This document shows, one piece after another, positions 42,092 to 49,871 of a stretch of DNA of 64,000 bases. The notes under the pieces were generated by a model, which was not told the DNA's origin, searched no databases, and worked only from the letters and a program-made list of their open reading frames with translations. How positions within the stretch are numbered: the stretch's first letter is position 1; each line of letters starts with the position of its first letter. This DNA is from Actinomycetota bacterium (GTDB taxonomy: Bacteria; Actinomycetota; Thermoleophilia; Solirubrobacterales; Solirubrobacteraceae), in assembly GCA_005885515.1 (NCBI GenBank), contig VAWK01000052.1, positions 7,268 to 71,267 of the forward strand. The letters run 5' to 3'. Position numbers and translations under genes: made by a program.

Positions 42092-44401
42092 TCAGCCCTC
42101 CGCTCGGCCGGCTGCGGCCTCGGTGCGCCGGCGCCGGGTCGCCTGCGGGGAGCCAGAGGCGGGGCTCGCGTGCTCCGCGGCGGCGAGCGCTGGTGGCGCG
42201 GATCCCTCGATGTTCAGGCGCGGCAGGCGGCGATCGAGCCACGCGGGCAGCAGCCACGTGCGGCGGCCGACGATCTGCAGCACGGCGGGCAGGAGCATGC
42301 AGCGCACGACGGCGGCATCGAGGAACACGGCGCTCGCCAGCGCCAGGCCGAACTCCTGGATAACGCGCTGTTCGCCGAGCATGAACGAGAGAAAGACGCA
42401 GACCATGATCGCCGCCGCGGCGGTCACCACGCGCCCGGTGAGCGCGAGTCCCTGCGCGATCGCACCCGCGCTGTCGCGCGTGTGCGCGAAGCGTTCGTGG
42501 ATGCGCGAGACGAGGAAGACCTCATAATCCATCGACAGGCCGAACACGATCGCGAACAGCATCACCGGGATGAAGGACTCGATCGGTCCGGGCTGGACGC
42601 CGACCAGTCCCTTCAGCCATCCCCACTGGAAGATCGCGACCACCGCGCCCAGCGACGCGGTGATGCTGAGCAGGTTCATGAGCGCGGCCTGCAGCGGGAT
42701 CACGAGCGAGCGGAACACGACCATCAGCAGCAGCGCGGACAGCAGCACCACGACACCGATGAACAGCGGCAGCTTGCGGGCGAGCACCGACGCGAAGTCG
42801 ACCCCGCCCGCCGTCACCCCGCCGACGTACACGGTCATGCCCGCGCGCGCCGCCAGCGGCGGGATGACCGATGCGCGCAGGCGCGAGACCAGTTGCGTCG
42901 TCCCGTACGCCTGCGGCGAGGAGCGCGGGTAGACGCTGATCGTCGCGACGTCACCGGCATGGTTCAGCTGCGCTGGCGTGACCGCCATCACGCCGGGCGC
43001 GGCGGCGATCGCCACGCGCAGTCCCGCCACCGCGCTCGCCTCCGCGCCGCCGGCGCCGCCGCGGCAGCGGCCTCGAGCGCTCGCCGGCGTGCGCGCGTCA
43101 AACTGCGCCACCACCAGCAGCGGTCCGTTGAAGCCCTTGCCAAAGCCCGCGGCGAGAAGCTCATAGGCGCGGTGGGTGGTCTTGTCGGAAGGGTCGTTGG
43201 AGGCGTCGCTCGAGCCCAGCCTCATGGCCGTCGCGGGCGCGGCGATCGCGAGCATCAGCACGGCCGCGGCGGCGGCGATCGACCACGGGCGGCGCCGCAC
43301 GAAGGCGCTCCAGCGCAGCCACGCGCCGGAGCCGCGCGCCGCCACGGGGGCGCCGCGGCGGGCTCGCGCGCGTGCACGCCGCGACGGCCGCGCCACGCGA
43401 CGGCCGGCCAGCGTGAGCATCGCCGGGAGCATCGTCAGCGAGGCGAGCATCACCAGCAGCACCCCGATCGAGGCGGCGATGGCCACGCCGTAGAGGAAGC
43501 TCACGCCCAGCAGCATCATCCCCCACAGCGCGATCACGACCGTACAGCCGGCGAACAAGACGGCCCGGCCGGCAGTGTCCATCGCCTGCACGACCGACTC
43601 GCGCACGTCGCCAAACGTGGGTCCGGGGGTGGCATAGGCCTCGCGGAAGCGCGTGAGGATGAAAAGGGCGTAGTCGATGCCGACGCCGAGGCCGATCATC
43701 GCGGCCAGCTCGGAGGCGAAGTCGGGCGTGTCGACCACATGCGTGAACAACGCGATCGCCCCCAGCCCCGTGCCGAGGCCGAACAGCGCCGTGATGATCG
43801 GCAGCCCCATCGCGATCAGCGAGCCGAACGTCAGCAGCAGCACGATCACGGCCGCGAGCAGTCCCACGGCCGTCGAGAGGCCGAAGCCGGCCTGCTCGGT
43901 CGTCTCGATCGCAAGTCCGCCGAGCTCGACTTGAAGGCCTGGGCGCCTGGCCGCGCGGGCCACTCGAATGACCGCTTCGACGGCGCTCTTGGGCAGCACA
44001 TTGGCGCGCCGGTCGAAGACCACGGTGGCGAAGGCGATGCGGCCGTCGGCCGAGATCGAACGCCCCGCCTGGCTGCCGGCGTAGGGGCTTAGCACGCTCG
44101 CCACGTGGGGAAGCCTCGCGATCTCGCCCAGCGCTGCGCCGACGCGCGCGCGCACCGCTTGCACCGTCACCGTGGCAGAGCTGACGCGAAAGACGATCTC
44201 GTCGCGGTCGCCGGCCTGCGCGGGGAAGCTGGTCTTCAACAGGTCAGCCGCGCGCTGGGCGTCGGAGTGCGGCAGGGTGAAGTTGTTGGAGTAGCTCGTG
44301 CCGGCCGCGCGGCCCAGCGCGATTACTGCGAGCACGAGCACGATCCAGCCGAGCAGCACGTACTTGCGATGTGTGGTGGACCAGCGCGCGAGCTTCAGCA
44401 T
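42092..44401 (-). CDS. MMPL family transporter
   Basis: 769 residues, ATG start. Two RND-like halves, each one helix, a large external domain and five or so helices. First half: LARWSTTHRKYVLLGWIVLVL at the start, FGLSTAVGLLAAVIVLLLTFGS and the DYALFILTRFREAY block (about residue 230-250). Second half: SFIPVMLFAIVFGLSMDYEVFLVSRIHERF near residue 620-650. DY pairs in both halves fit the proton relay of MmpL3-type lipid exporters. Substrate could be a lipid or drug. The C-terminal 40 residues are hydrophilic. Confidence 0.92.
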   Translation of the reverse strand: MLKLARWSTTHRKYVLLGWIVLVLAVIALGRAAGTSYSNNFTLPHSDAQRAADLLKTSFPAQAGDRDEIVFRVSSATVTVQAVRARVGAALGEIARLPHVASVLSPYAGSQAGRSISADGRIAFATVVFDRRANVLPKSAVEAVIRVARAARRPGLQVELGGLAIETTEQAGFGLSTAVGLLAAVIVLLLTFGSLIAMGLPIITALFGLGTGLGAIALFTHVVDTPDFASELAAMIGLGVGIDYALFILTRFREAYATPGPTFGDVRESVVQAMDTAGRAVLFAGCTVVIALWGMMLLGVSFLYGVAIAASIGVLLVMLASLTMLPAMLTLAGRRVARPSRRARARARRGAPVAARGSGAWLRWSAFVRRRPWSIAAAAAVLMLAIAAPATAMRLGSSDASNDPSDKTTHRAYELLAAGFGKGFNGPLLVVAQFDARTPASARGRCRGGAGGAEASAVAGLRVAIAAAPGVMAVTPAQLNHAGDVATISVYPRSSPQAYGTTQLVSRLRASVIPPLAARAGMTVYVGGVTAGGVDFASVLARKLPLFIGVVVLLSALLLMVVFRSLVIPLQAALMNLLSITASLGAVVAIFQWGWLKGLVGVQPGPIESFIPVMLFAIVFGLSMDYEVFLVSRIHERFAHTRDSAGAIAQGLALTGRVVTAAAAIMVCVFLSFMLGEQRVIQEFGLALASAVFLDAAVVRCMLLPAVLQIVGRRTWLLPAWLDRRLPRLNIEGSAPPALAAAEHASPASGSPQATRRRRTEAAAGRAEG

Positions 44402-44528
44402 GTCGGTTTCCTCGGGGCCTGGGCGGCCGCAGGCCTCACCGCGGCTCGTCCGACGGCGCCGCGCGAGCCCGGCGCGGCCATGGTAGAGCAGCCCGCGCGG
44501 GCGGGGCGCGGCCGCTCACGGGACCAGG

Positions 44529-45077
44529 TCAGTTCACGCTTGGATCCAGCGGCATGCGCGCGATCAGCGCGTAGCTTCCGCCCTTGCGGGTAAGCACCGC
44601 GCTCCACAGCTCGCGTGGCAAGTCGGTGAACACGTCCTCGGGCAGGGCGCTGTGCGCGATCCAGTCGCCGTGATCGAGCTCCGCATCGAGCTGTCCCTCG
44701 CCCCAGCCGGCAAAGCCCGCGAACACCCGCCGGCGGGCGGTCGCCTCGGCGAGCTGCTCGAGGTCGGCGTCCGCTGCCGGGAAGCCGATTCGCCCGACCA
44801 CCAGCATACCGGCGGGCGCGGGATCCAGGAACTCGGCCAGCACCACGACCGAGGCCGGTTGCACCGGGCCGCCCACATAGACCGGCTCCTGCGCCGCGAC
44901 GGTGGCCCTCAGCTGCGGCACCGCCTCCTCGACGGTGACCGTCGACGGGCGGTTGAGCACGACCCCCAGCGCTCCTTCCTCGTTGTGCACGCCAACCAGC
45001 ACGACCGTGCGCCTGAAGTTCGGGTCCAGCAGCGCCGGTGAAGCGAGCAACAGCTGACCGGCCAGCGATTCCTGCAT
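44529..45077 (-). CDS. YqgE/AlgH (UPF0301) family protein
   Basis: 182 residues from ATG 45077 (GTG 45080 adds one). Family pattern throughout: LAGQLLLASPALLDPNFRRTVVLVGVHNEEGALGVVLNRPS, VYVGGPVQPASVVVLAEF, and FAGFAGWGEGQLDAELDHGDWIAHSA. The family has been linked to transcription of alginate genes in Pseudomonas, but no general function is agreed. Separate transcript; MMPL gene ends or begins 128 bases away. Confidence 0.88.
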   Translation of the reverse strand: MQESLAGQLLLASPALLDPNFRRTVVLVGVHNEEGALGVVLNRPSTVTVEEAVPQLRATVAAQEPVYVGGPVQPASVVVLAEFLDPAPAGMLVVGRIGFPAADADLEQLAEATARRRVFAGFAGWGEGQLDAELDHGDWIAHSALPEDVFTDLPRELWSAVLTRKGGSYALIARMPLDPSVN

Positions 45078-45133
45078 CACACACGAGCCTAACGCGGACC
45101 CGATCGCGGCCGTCGCACGCGGGCGCTGATCGC

Positions 45134-45520
45134 TCAGCGGCCGATCAGGATGAGCGCGATCAGCAGCACGCCGCCCACCGCCGCGACCAGCGCCAGGAGC
45201 GCGAGCACGCGCTCGTCCGGGCGCTGGTAGCGTCCTTCGGAGATCGCTACGTCCACCTCACGGCCGCGGCGCCGGCCGTAGCCGATCAGTGTGACGCCGA
45301 GGAGCGCGAACAGGATGCCGACGATGCTGTACAGGACCTGCGGGCCACCGGCGATCGCGGGCACGAGCCGCCCGGCGCCGAGGCTGACCGCGAAGGCAGC
45401 CAGCCCCGTGCGCCACCAGGCCAGGTAGGTGCGCTCGCTTGCAAGCCGCGTGCGTCGGCTTGCGTCCTGCTCTTCGCGCGCATCGCGGCTCCGCGCGCCC
45501 GGGGTCTCGCCGGCGGTCAT
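45134..45520 (-). CDS. DUF202 membrane protein
   Basis: 128 residues from ATG 45520; the listed start is a TTG three codons upstream. Charged N-terminus, then the family signature RTRLASERTYLAWWRTGLAAFAVSLGAG and two further membrane segments (about 60-82 and 102-122). DUF202 is a small three-helix membrane family of unknown role. It lies 53 bases upstream of yqgE on the same strand and may be co-transcribed. Confidence 0.85.
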   Translation of the reverse strand: MTAGETPGARSRDAREEQDASRRTRLASERTYLAWWRTGLAAFAVSLGAGRLVPAIAGGPQVLYSIVGILFALLGVTLIGYGRRRGREVDVAISEGRYQRPDERVLALLALVAAVGGVLLIALILIGR

Positions 45521-45636
45521 TGGCGTCAATTATGGCCGCGCTGCGGGCCGTCGGCTCGCGAGCTGCACGCCGCGGGCGGCCATGTACCGATTATGCTGAC
45601 GGCGGCCAGTTCATCTACCGGAGAGGAGGGCGCAGC

Positions 45637-46170
45637 ATGGCCAAGACGCCGCGAGTTGGCGAGCCGGCGCCGGACTTCGAGCTGCCGGGCACGCAGGGGA
45701 CGTTTCGGCTCTCAGACCATCGCGGGGAGCGCGTCGTGCTCCTGTTCTATCCCGGCGACAACACGATGGTGTGCACCAAACAGTTCTGCTCCTATCGTGA
45801 CCGCGCCGATGACTTCGCCGCGCTGGGCGCGACCGTGGTCGGCATCTCCTCGCAGGATCTCGCCTCGCACGAAGGGTTCACGGCCAAGCACTCGCTCAAC
45901 GTGCCGCTGCTCGCCGACGTCGACAAGCGGGTGGCCAGCGCTTACAGCGCCTACTCGCCCCGCCTGGGCACCAAGCGCGCCGCGGTCGTGATCGACGAGC
46001 AGGGGATCGTGCGCCACCGCCACGACCACCTGCTTGGCCTGGACTATCAGACCGTCGACGAGCTCAAAGCGACCCTCGGCGCACTTCCCACGGCCGCGGC
46101 TCCGCCACCGGCCGCGACCCCGCCGACTCCGCCACCGGCGGCGAGTCCGCCACCGGCTGCGACTGGGTGA
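45637..46170 (+). CDS. bcp: Peroxiredoxin of the BCP/PrxQ type
   Basis: 177 residues from ATG 45637 with GAGAGGAGG upstream. Thioredoxin-fold peroxiredoxin: GEPAPDFELPGTQGTFRLSDHRGERVVLLFYPGDNTMVCTKQFCSYRD, with peroxidatic Cys in MVCTK and a second Cys five residues later as in PrxQ; later DKRVASAYSAYS. Reduces peroxides using thioredoxin. The Ala/Pro tail (about residues 150-177) is encoded opposite the end of ppk1 and is not part of the fold; it arises from TCCGCCACCGG repeats. Confidence 0.9.
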   Translation: MAKTPRVGEPAPDFELPGTQGTFRLSDHRGERVVLLFYPGDNTMVCTKQFCSYRDRADDFAALGATVVGISSQDLASHEGFTAKHSLNVPLLADVDKRVASAYSAYSPRLGTKRAAVVIDEQGIVRHRHDHLLGLDYQTVDELKATLGALPTAAAPPPAATPPTPPPAASPPPAATG

Positions 46171-48382
46171 GCGGCGCCGGCGCCGCGTCCTGGACGAGCA
46201 GGTCGGGCTTGTCCGCCGACCATTGCTCGGGCGGACGTCCGGCGTAGAGCTCGGCGAGCTCGAGCTGAAGGCTGCGCGGCGGCTCGCCCGGCGCGGGGGC
46301 CCGCCGGGTCCATGCCCCCTCCGCGTCCAGCTGCCAAGAGTTCTGATTGTCGGCGAAGGCCCGCTCGAGCGTGTCCAGCAGCTCCGCCTGCAGGCCGGGA
46401 GCGAGGATCGGCGTCGCGAGCTCGACGCGGTGATCGAGGTTGCGGGGCATCAGGTCTGCGGAGGCGATGTAGACGGTGTGCTCGTCGGCTCGCTCGAAGG
46501 CGTACACGCGCGAGTGCTCGAGCAGCCTGCCCACGATCGAGACCACGCGGATGTTCTCCGACACGCCGGGCAGCCCCGGTCGCAGGCAGCAGATGCCGCG
46601 CACGTTGAGGTCGACCTGCACGCCCGCCTGTGAGGCCCGGTACAGGGCGCGGATGCAACGGCCGTCGACGAGCGAGTTCATCTTCATCGCGATGCGCGCC
46701 GGACCGTCCTCGCTGTGGGCGGCGATCGTGCGCTCGATCTGCTGCAGGATCCCGTCGCGCAACTGGTTGGGCGCCATCAGCACGCGGCGATAGTGCGAGG
46801 GCCGTCCGTAGCCGGTGAGGTAGTTGAACATGTCGGCCACATCGGCGCCGATCTGCTCGTCGGTGGTGAACAGGCCGAAGTCCGTGTACAGGCGGGCGGT
46901 CGTCGAGTGATAGTTGCCGGTGCCGATGTGCACGTAGTTGCGCACGCCGTCGCCCTCGCGGCGCACCACCAGCACGCACTTGGCGTGCGTCTTCAGGGCC
47001 GGTTGGCCGTAAACGACGTGCACCCCCGCCTCCTCGAGCGCCTTGGCCCAGTGGATGTTCATGCCCTCGTCGAAGCGCGCCTTCAGCTCGACCAGGGCGA
47101 CGGCCTGCTTGCCCCGCTCGGTGGCGTCGATCAGGGCCGGTACCAGCGGCGAGTCATCGCTCGTGCGATACACCGTGAGCTTGATCGCGAGCACGTTGGG
47201 ATCGGCCACCGCCTGCTCCACGAATCGCTCGACGGAGGTCGCGAACGAGATGTAGGGGTGATGCACCAGCAGATCACCTTCTCGCATCGCGCCGAGCACG
47301 TCCGGACGCTCGTCCTCGTGACGCAGCAGGCGCGGATGCGTGACCCCTGCCAGCGGCTCCTCTCGCAGCTCGGCATGCCCGGGCTGACGCACGACCTCCC
47401 ACAGGGCCCCCATGTCGAGCAGCCCGTCGACGCGATAGACCTCATCGTCGTCCACGCCGAGCAGGCCGGTCAGCTCGCTCAACAGACGCTCCGGCATGCT
47501 GGCGCTCACCTCGACACGCACGATCTCGCCGAAGCGCCGGCGGCGCAGCTCGTCCTCGACGGCCTGCAGCAGGTCGGCGGCGTCGTCGGATACCTCGAGG
47601 TCGGCGTCGCGCGTGACGCGGAAGACGTCGTAGCTGACGATCTCCATGCCTGGGAACAGCGCGTCGAGGTGGTGGGCGATCACATCCTCCAGCGGCACGA
47701 GCATGGTGTCCGCGTGCGCCCGCGGACGCAGCGGGACGAAGCGCGGCAGGATCTCGGTCGGCACCTTCACGCGCGCGAACACCGTCTGGTCGGTGAGCGG
47801 ATCGCGCACCAGCACCGCGAGACTCAGCGAGAGGTTGGAGATATAGGGGAACGGGCGCCCCGGCGCCACCGCCAGCGGGGTCAGCGCGGGGAAGATCTTC
47901 TTCTGGAAATGCGAAGCCAGCTCGGCGCGATATTCGTCATCGAGCTCGCCCACGCCGACGAGGTTGATGTTGTGCGCGGCCAGCCCGTCGCGCAGCTCAC
48001 CTTCGAAGCAGTCGGTCAGGCGCCGGCCTTGGGCGAGGATGCGCTCGCGGATGAGCGCAATCGTTTCCGAGGCCGTGCGCCCGTCCTGGCTCGGAGTCTC
48101 CACGCCAGCGTCGATCTGGTCGCGCAGGCCGGCCACCCGCACCATGTAGAACTCGTCGAGGTTCGTCGTGTATATCGCGCAGAACTTGACCCGCTCGAGC
48201 AGCGGCACGCGCGCATCCTCGGCGAGCTGGAGCACGCGATCGTTGAAGTCAAGCCACGAGAGCTCGCGATTGAAATACAGCGACGGGTCATCGAGATCCT
48301 CCGCGAGCGTGCTCGGCGCGCCGAGTCGCTCATGCGTGATGCCGGGTGGCTCGTGGTGATCGCGTTCGGGCTCGACAGCCAT
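46064..48382 (-). CDS. ppk1: Polyphosphate kinase 1
   Basis: 772 residues, ATG start. All PPK1 domains are present: the N-terminal LYFNRELSWLDFNDRVLQLAED, the head domain, and C1/C2 with YVHIGTGNYHSTTARLYTDFGLFTTD, which holds the phosphorylated His region, and GRLLEHSRVYAFER with the second conserved His; RFDEGMNIHWAKALEEAGVHVVYG is also intact. It makes polyphosphate from ATP reversibly. The last 50 residues are an Ala/Pro/Val extension not usual for the enzyme, overlapping the convergent bcp gene by 107 bases. Divergent from sixA with an inverted repeat next to its ATG. Neighbour of phosphate uptake genes, which fits phosphate storage. Confidence 0.95.
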   Translation of the reverse strand: MAVEPERDHHEPPGITHERLGAPSTLAEDLDDPSLYFNRELSWLDFNDRVLQLAEDARVPLLERVKFCAIYTTNLDEFYMVRVAGLRDQIDAGVETPSQDGRTASETIALIRERILAQGRRLTDCFEGELRDGLAAHNINLVGVGELDDEYRAELASHFQKKIFPALTPLAVAPGRPFPYISNLSLSLAVLVRDPLTDQTVFARVKVPTEILPRFVPLRPRAHADTMLVPLEDVIAHHLDALFPGMEIVSYDVFRVTRDADLEVSDDAADLLQAVEDELRRRRFGEIVRVEVSASMPERLLSELTGLLGVDDDEVYRVDGLLDMGALWEVVRQPGHAELREEPLAGVTHPRLLRHEDERPDVLGAMREGDLLVHHPYISFATSVERFVEQAVADPNVLAIKLTVYRTSDDSPLVPALIDATERGKQAVALVELKARFDEGMNIHWAKALEEAGVHVVYGQPALKTHAKCVLVVRREGDGVRNYVHIGTGNYHSTTARLYTDFGLFTTDEQIGADVADMFNYLTGYGRPSHYRRVLMAPNQLRDGILQQIERTIAAHSEDGPARIAMKMNSLVDGRCIRALYRASQAGVQVDLNVRGICCLRPGLPGVSENIRVVSIVGRLLEHSRVYAFERADEHTVYIASADLMPRNLDHRVELATPILAPGLQAELLDTLERAFADNQNSWQLDAEGAWTRRAPAPGEPPRSLQLELAELYAGRPPEQWSADKPDLLVQDAAPAPLTQSQPVADSPPVAESAGSRPVAEPRPWEVRRGSL
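46101..46156. repeat. TCCGCCACCGG repeats in the bcp/ppk1 3' overlap
   Basis: TCCGCCACCGG occurs at 46101-46111, 46128-46138 and 46146-46156, spaced 27 and 18 bases. It codes for the Pro/Ala tail of the peroxiredoxin on the plus strand and for a PVAxxPPVAES-like tail of Ppk1 on the minus strand. Confidence 0.85.
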
Positions 48383-48386
48383 CGCC

Positions 48387-48416
48387 TCAAGCTACACCCT
48401 CGGCGGCGTAGCTTGA
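48387..48416. promoter_or_regulatory. Inverted repeat in the ppk1-sixA divergent region
   Basis: TCAAGCTAC-12-GTAGCTTGA, perfect 9-base arms, 4 bases upstream of the ppk1 ATG and 54 bases from the sixA ATG. It could be an operator or a hairpin in the ppk1 leader that affects translation. Confidence 0.55.
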
Positions 48417-48469
48417 ACTGCTCGCACCACCGATCGCGTTGCAGCAGCTAAGGTCTCGGGGGAGCAGCA

Positions 48470-48997
48470 ATGGCTCGTCAGCTGTGGCTACTACGTCATG
48501 CCGAGGCCGAGCCCCACGGTGCGCGTGCCGACGCCGACCGCACGCTGACCGCGCGCGGCGAGCGCCAGGCCAAGACCGCGGGGGTCGCGCTCGCTCGCCT
48601 CGGGGTGCGGTTCGACGCGATCCTGTCGAGCCCCAAGTCGCGGGCCCGCCAGACGGCCGAGATCGCCGCCGCCGAGTGGGGCTCGCATGAGCGCGAGCGC
48701 CTGCGGATCCACGCCCCGCTGGCCGGCGAATTCGACGCAACGCAGGCGCGCGATGCGGCCTCGGAGATCGCGCCCGACGGGCGCCTGCTGCTCGTCGGTC
48801 ACGAGCCCGACCTCTCGCGCTTGATCGCCGATCTGACGGGCGGCCAGGTGGACCTGAAGAAGGGCGGCCTGGCCGCCGTGCGCCTAGAGGGCCTCGGCGG
48901 CGAGCTCGCGCTCCTGGGCCTCGGCGGCGAGCTCGCGCTCCTGCTGCGCCCGCGCGACCTTGCCCTGATCGCCGGTGTCCCAGCCGACGGGCACTGA
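48470..48997 (+). CDS. sixA: SixA-like phosphohistidine phosphatase
   Basis: 175 residues, ATG start. Histidine phosphatase superfamily: the LLRHAEAEPHG motif with catalytic His at the start, RTLTARGERQAKTAG, ILSSPKSRARQTAE, and LLLVGHEPDLSRLIADLTGG with the second His. E. coli SixA removes phosphate from His of phosphotransfer proteins. The end is unusual: LGGELALLGLGGELALL is a duplicated 9-residue unit from a 27-base tandem repeat, in the overlap with the convergent response regulator. Position between ppk1 and the regulator suggests a role in phosphate signalling. Confidence 0.88.
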   Translation: MARQLWLLRHAEAEPHGARADADRTLTARGERQAKTAGVALARLGVRFDAILSSPKSRARQTAEIAAAEWGSHERERLRIHAPLAGEFDATQARDAASEIAPDGRLLLVGHEPDLSRLIADLTGGQVDLKKGGLAAVRLEGLGGELALLGLGGELALLLRPRDLALIAGVPADGH

Positions 48998-49774
48998 CTC
49001 GGGCGCCCGCTCGGCCTCGAGCGGTTCGGCGGCAAAGCGGTAGCCGATGCCGAAGTGGGTGTGGATGTAGCGCCAGCGCGGCGAGGCCTTCTCCAGCTTC
49101 TGGCGCAGCTTGCGCACGAACACATCGACCGAGCGGTCGCCGCGCACCATCGTGTAGCCCCACAGGCGCGAGTAGATCTCCTCGCGCTCGAGCACGCGGC
49201 CCTCGGCGCCGGCGAGAAGCTCGATCAGCTCGAACTCGCGACGGGTGAGATCGAGGCTCGCGCCCTGCACGAAGGCCTGGAAGCGATCGGAGCGGATCTC
49301 CACCTCGCCGGTGCGCAGGGGCTTGGACTCGGTCCGCGTGAGCGCGCGCCGGCGCCTGCGCACGACGCTCTGCACGCGGGCGATGACCTCCTCGGGGTGG
49401 CACGGCTTGGTGATCCAGTCGTCGGCGCCGAGCCGCAAGCCGCGCACGCGCTGCGCGACCGTCGAGGGACCCGTACAGACCACGATCCCGAGCTCGGGCA
49501 GGGCTCCGCACAGGCGCTCGAGCCACTCCCAGGCCTGCGGGCCCAGCACGGCCAAGTCGACGACCAGGGCGCTCAGGCGCATCGAGATGACGGCGTCCGC
49601 GGGGACCGGGCCGGCCAGCACACGATGCTCCCAGCCGACCCGCTCCAGTCGCTTGTTGAGTACCTGGATGAAGCCGCTGTCACGATCCAGCACCGCTACC
49701 CGCAGTGCCGTGGAGGCACCCCCCTGGACCGACGGCGCCGCCTCGCCCGTGGCGGTGATGCTGTCCGTCATCAC
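48884..49774 (-). CDS. OmpR/PhoB-family response regulator
   Basis: 296 residues (GTG 49774 or ATG 49771). Residues about 25-140 form a receiver domain: the acidic start VAVLDRDSGF, the phospho-acceptor Asp in ALVVDLAVLG, Thr in IVVCTGPST and Lys in DDWITKP, so phosphorylation looks possible. Residues about 150-255 are a Trans_reg_C winged helix (LTRREFELIELLAGAEGRVLEREEIYSRLWGY ... DRSVDVFVRKLRQKLE ... GIGYRF). The tail ends in a duplicated QERELAAEA, predicted coiled. It lies upstream-facing with phoU and pst genes and has PHO-box-like repeats before its start, so it is the likely phosphate regulator. No histidine kinase gene is adjacent. Confidence 0.9.
   Translation of the reverse strand: MMTDSITATGEAAPSVQGGASTALRVAVLDRDSGFIQVLNKRLERVGWEHRVLAGPVPADAVISMRLSALVVDLAVLGPQAWEWLERLCGALPELGIVVCTGPSTVAQRVRGLRLGADDWITKPCHPEEVIARVQSVVRRRRRALTRTESKPLRTGEVEIRSDRFQAFVQGASLDLTRREFELIELLAGAEGRVLEREEIYSRLWGYTMVRGDRSVDVFVRKLRQKLEKASPRWRYIHTHFGIGYRFAAEPLEAERAPESVPVGWDTGDQGKVARAQQERELAAEAQERELAAEAL
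48890..48943. repeat. Perfect 27-base tandem duplication in the sixA/regulator overlap
   Basis: GGCCTCGGCGGCGAGCTCGC... is present twice in direct succession (48890-48916, 48917-48943), identical over all 27 bases. Read on plus it gives GLGGELALL twice in SixA; read on minus it gives QERELAAEA twice at the C-terminus of the response regulator. Confidence 0.95.
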
Positions 49775-49822
49775 CTGAAAGTCTACGGCAAGGACGGGAT
49801 CGAGTCTCGTCCTGAAACGAAC

Positions 49823-49840
49823 ATCACATGATGTTCACAT
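49823..49840. promoter_or_regulatory. PHO-box-like repeats and palindrome before the response regulator
   Basis: ATCACATGATG then TTCACATC: TCACAT repeats exactly 11 bases apart (49824 and 49835; minus strand TGTGAT, TGTGAA). The same bases form a perfect palindrome GAACATCA-CA-TGATGTTC at 49819-49836. It lies about 50 bases upstream of the regulator's start codon. Confidence 0.5.
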
Positions 49841-49871
49841 CTACAAGGCGCTGTTTGCGACGGCCCCGCTG

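Noticed and set aside
41864-44092. 742-codon plus-strand ORF
   Set aside because: Lies opposite the MMPL transporter gene; long His/Arg/Asp/Gly-rich stretch without any motif.
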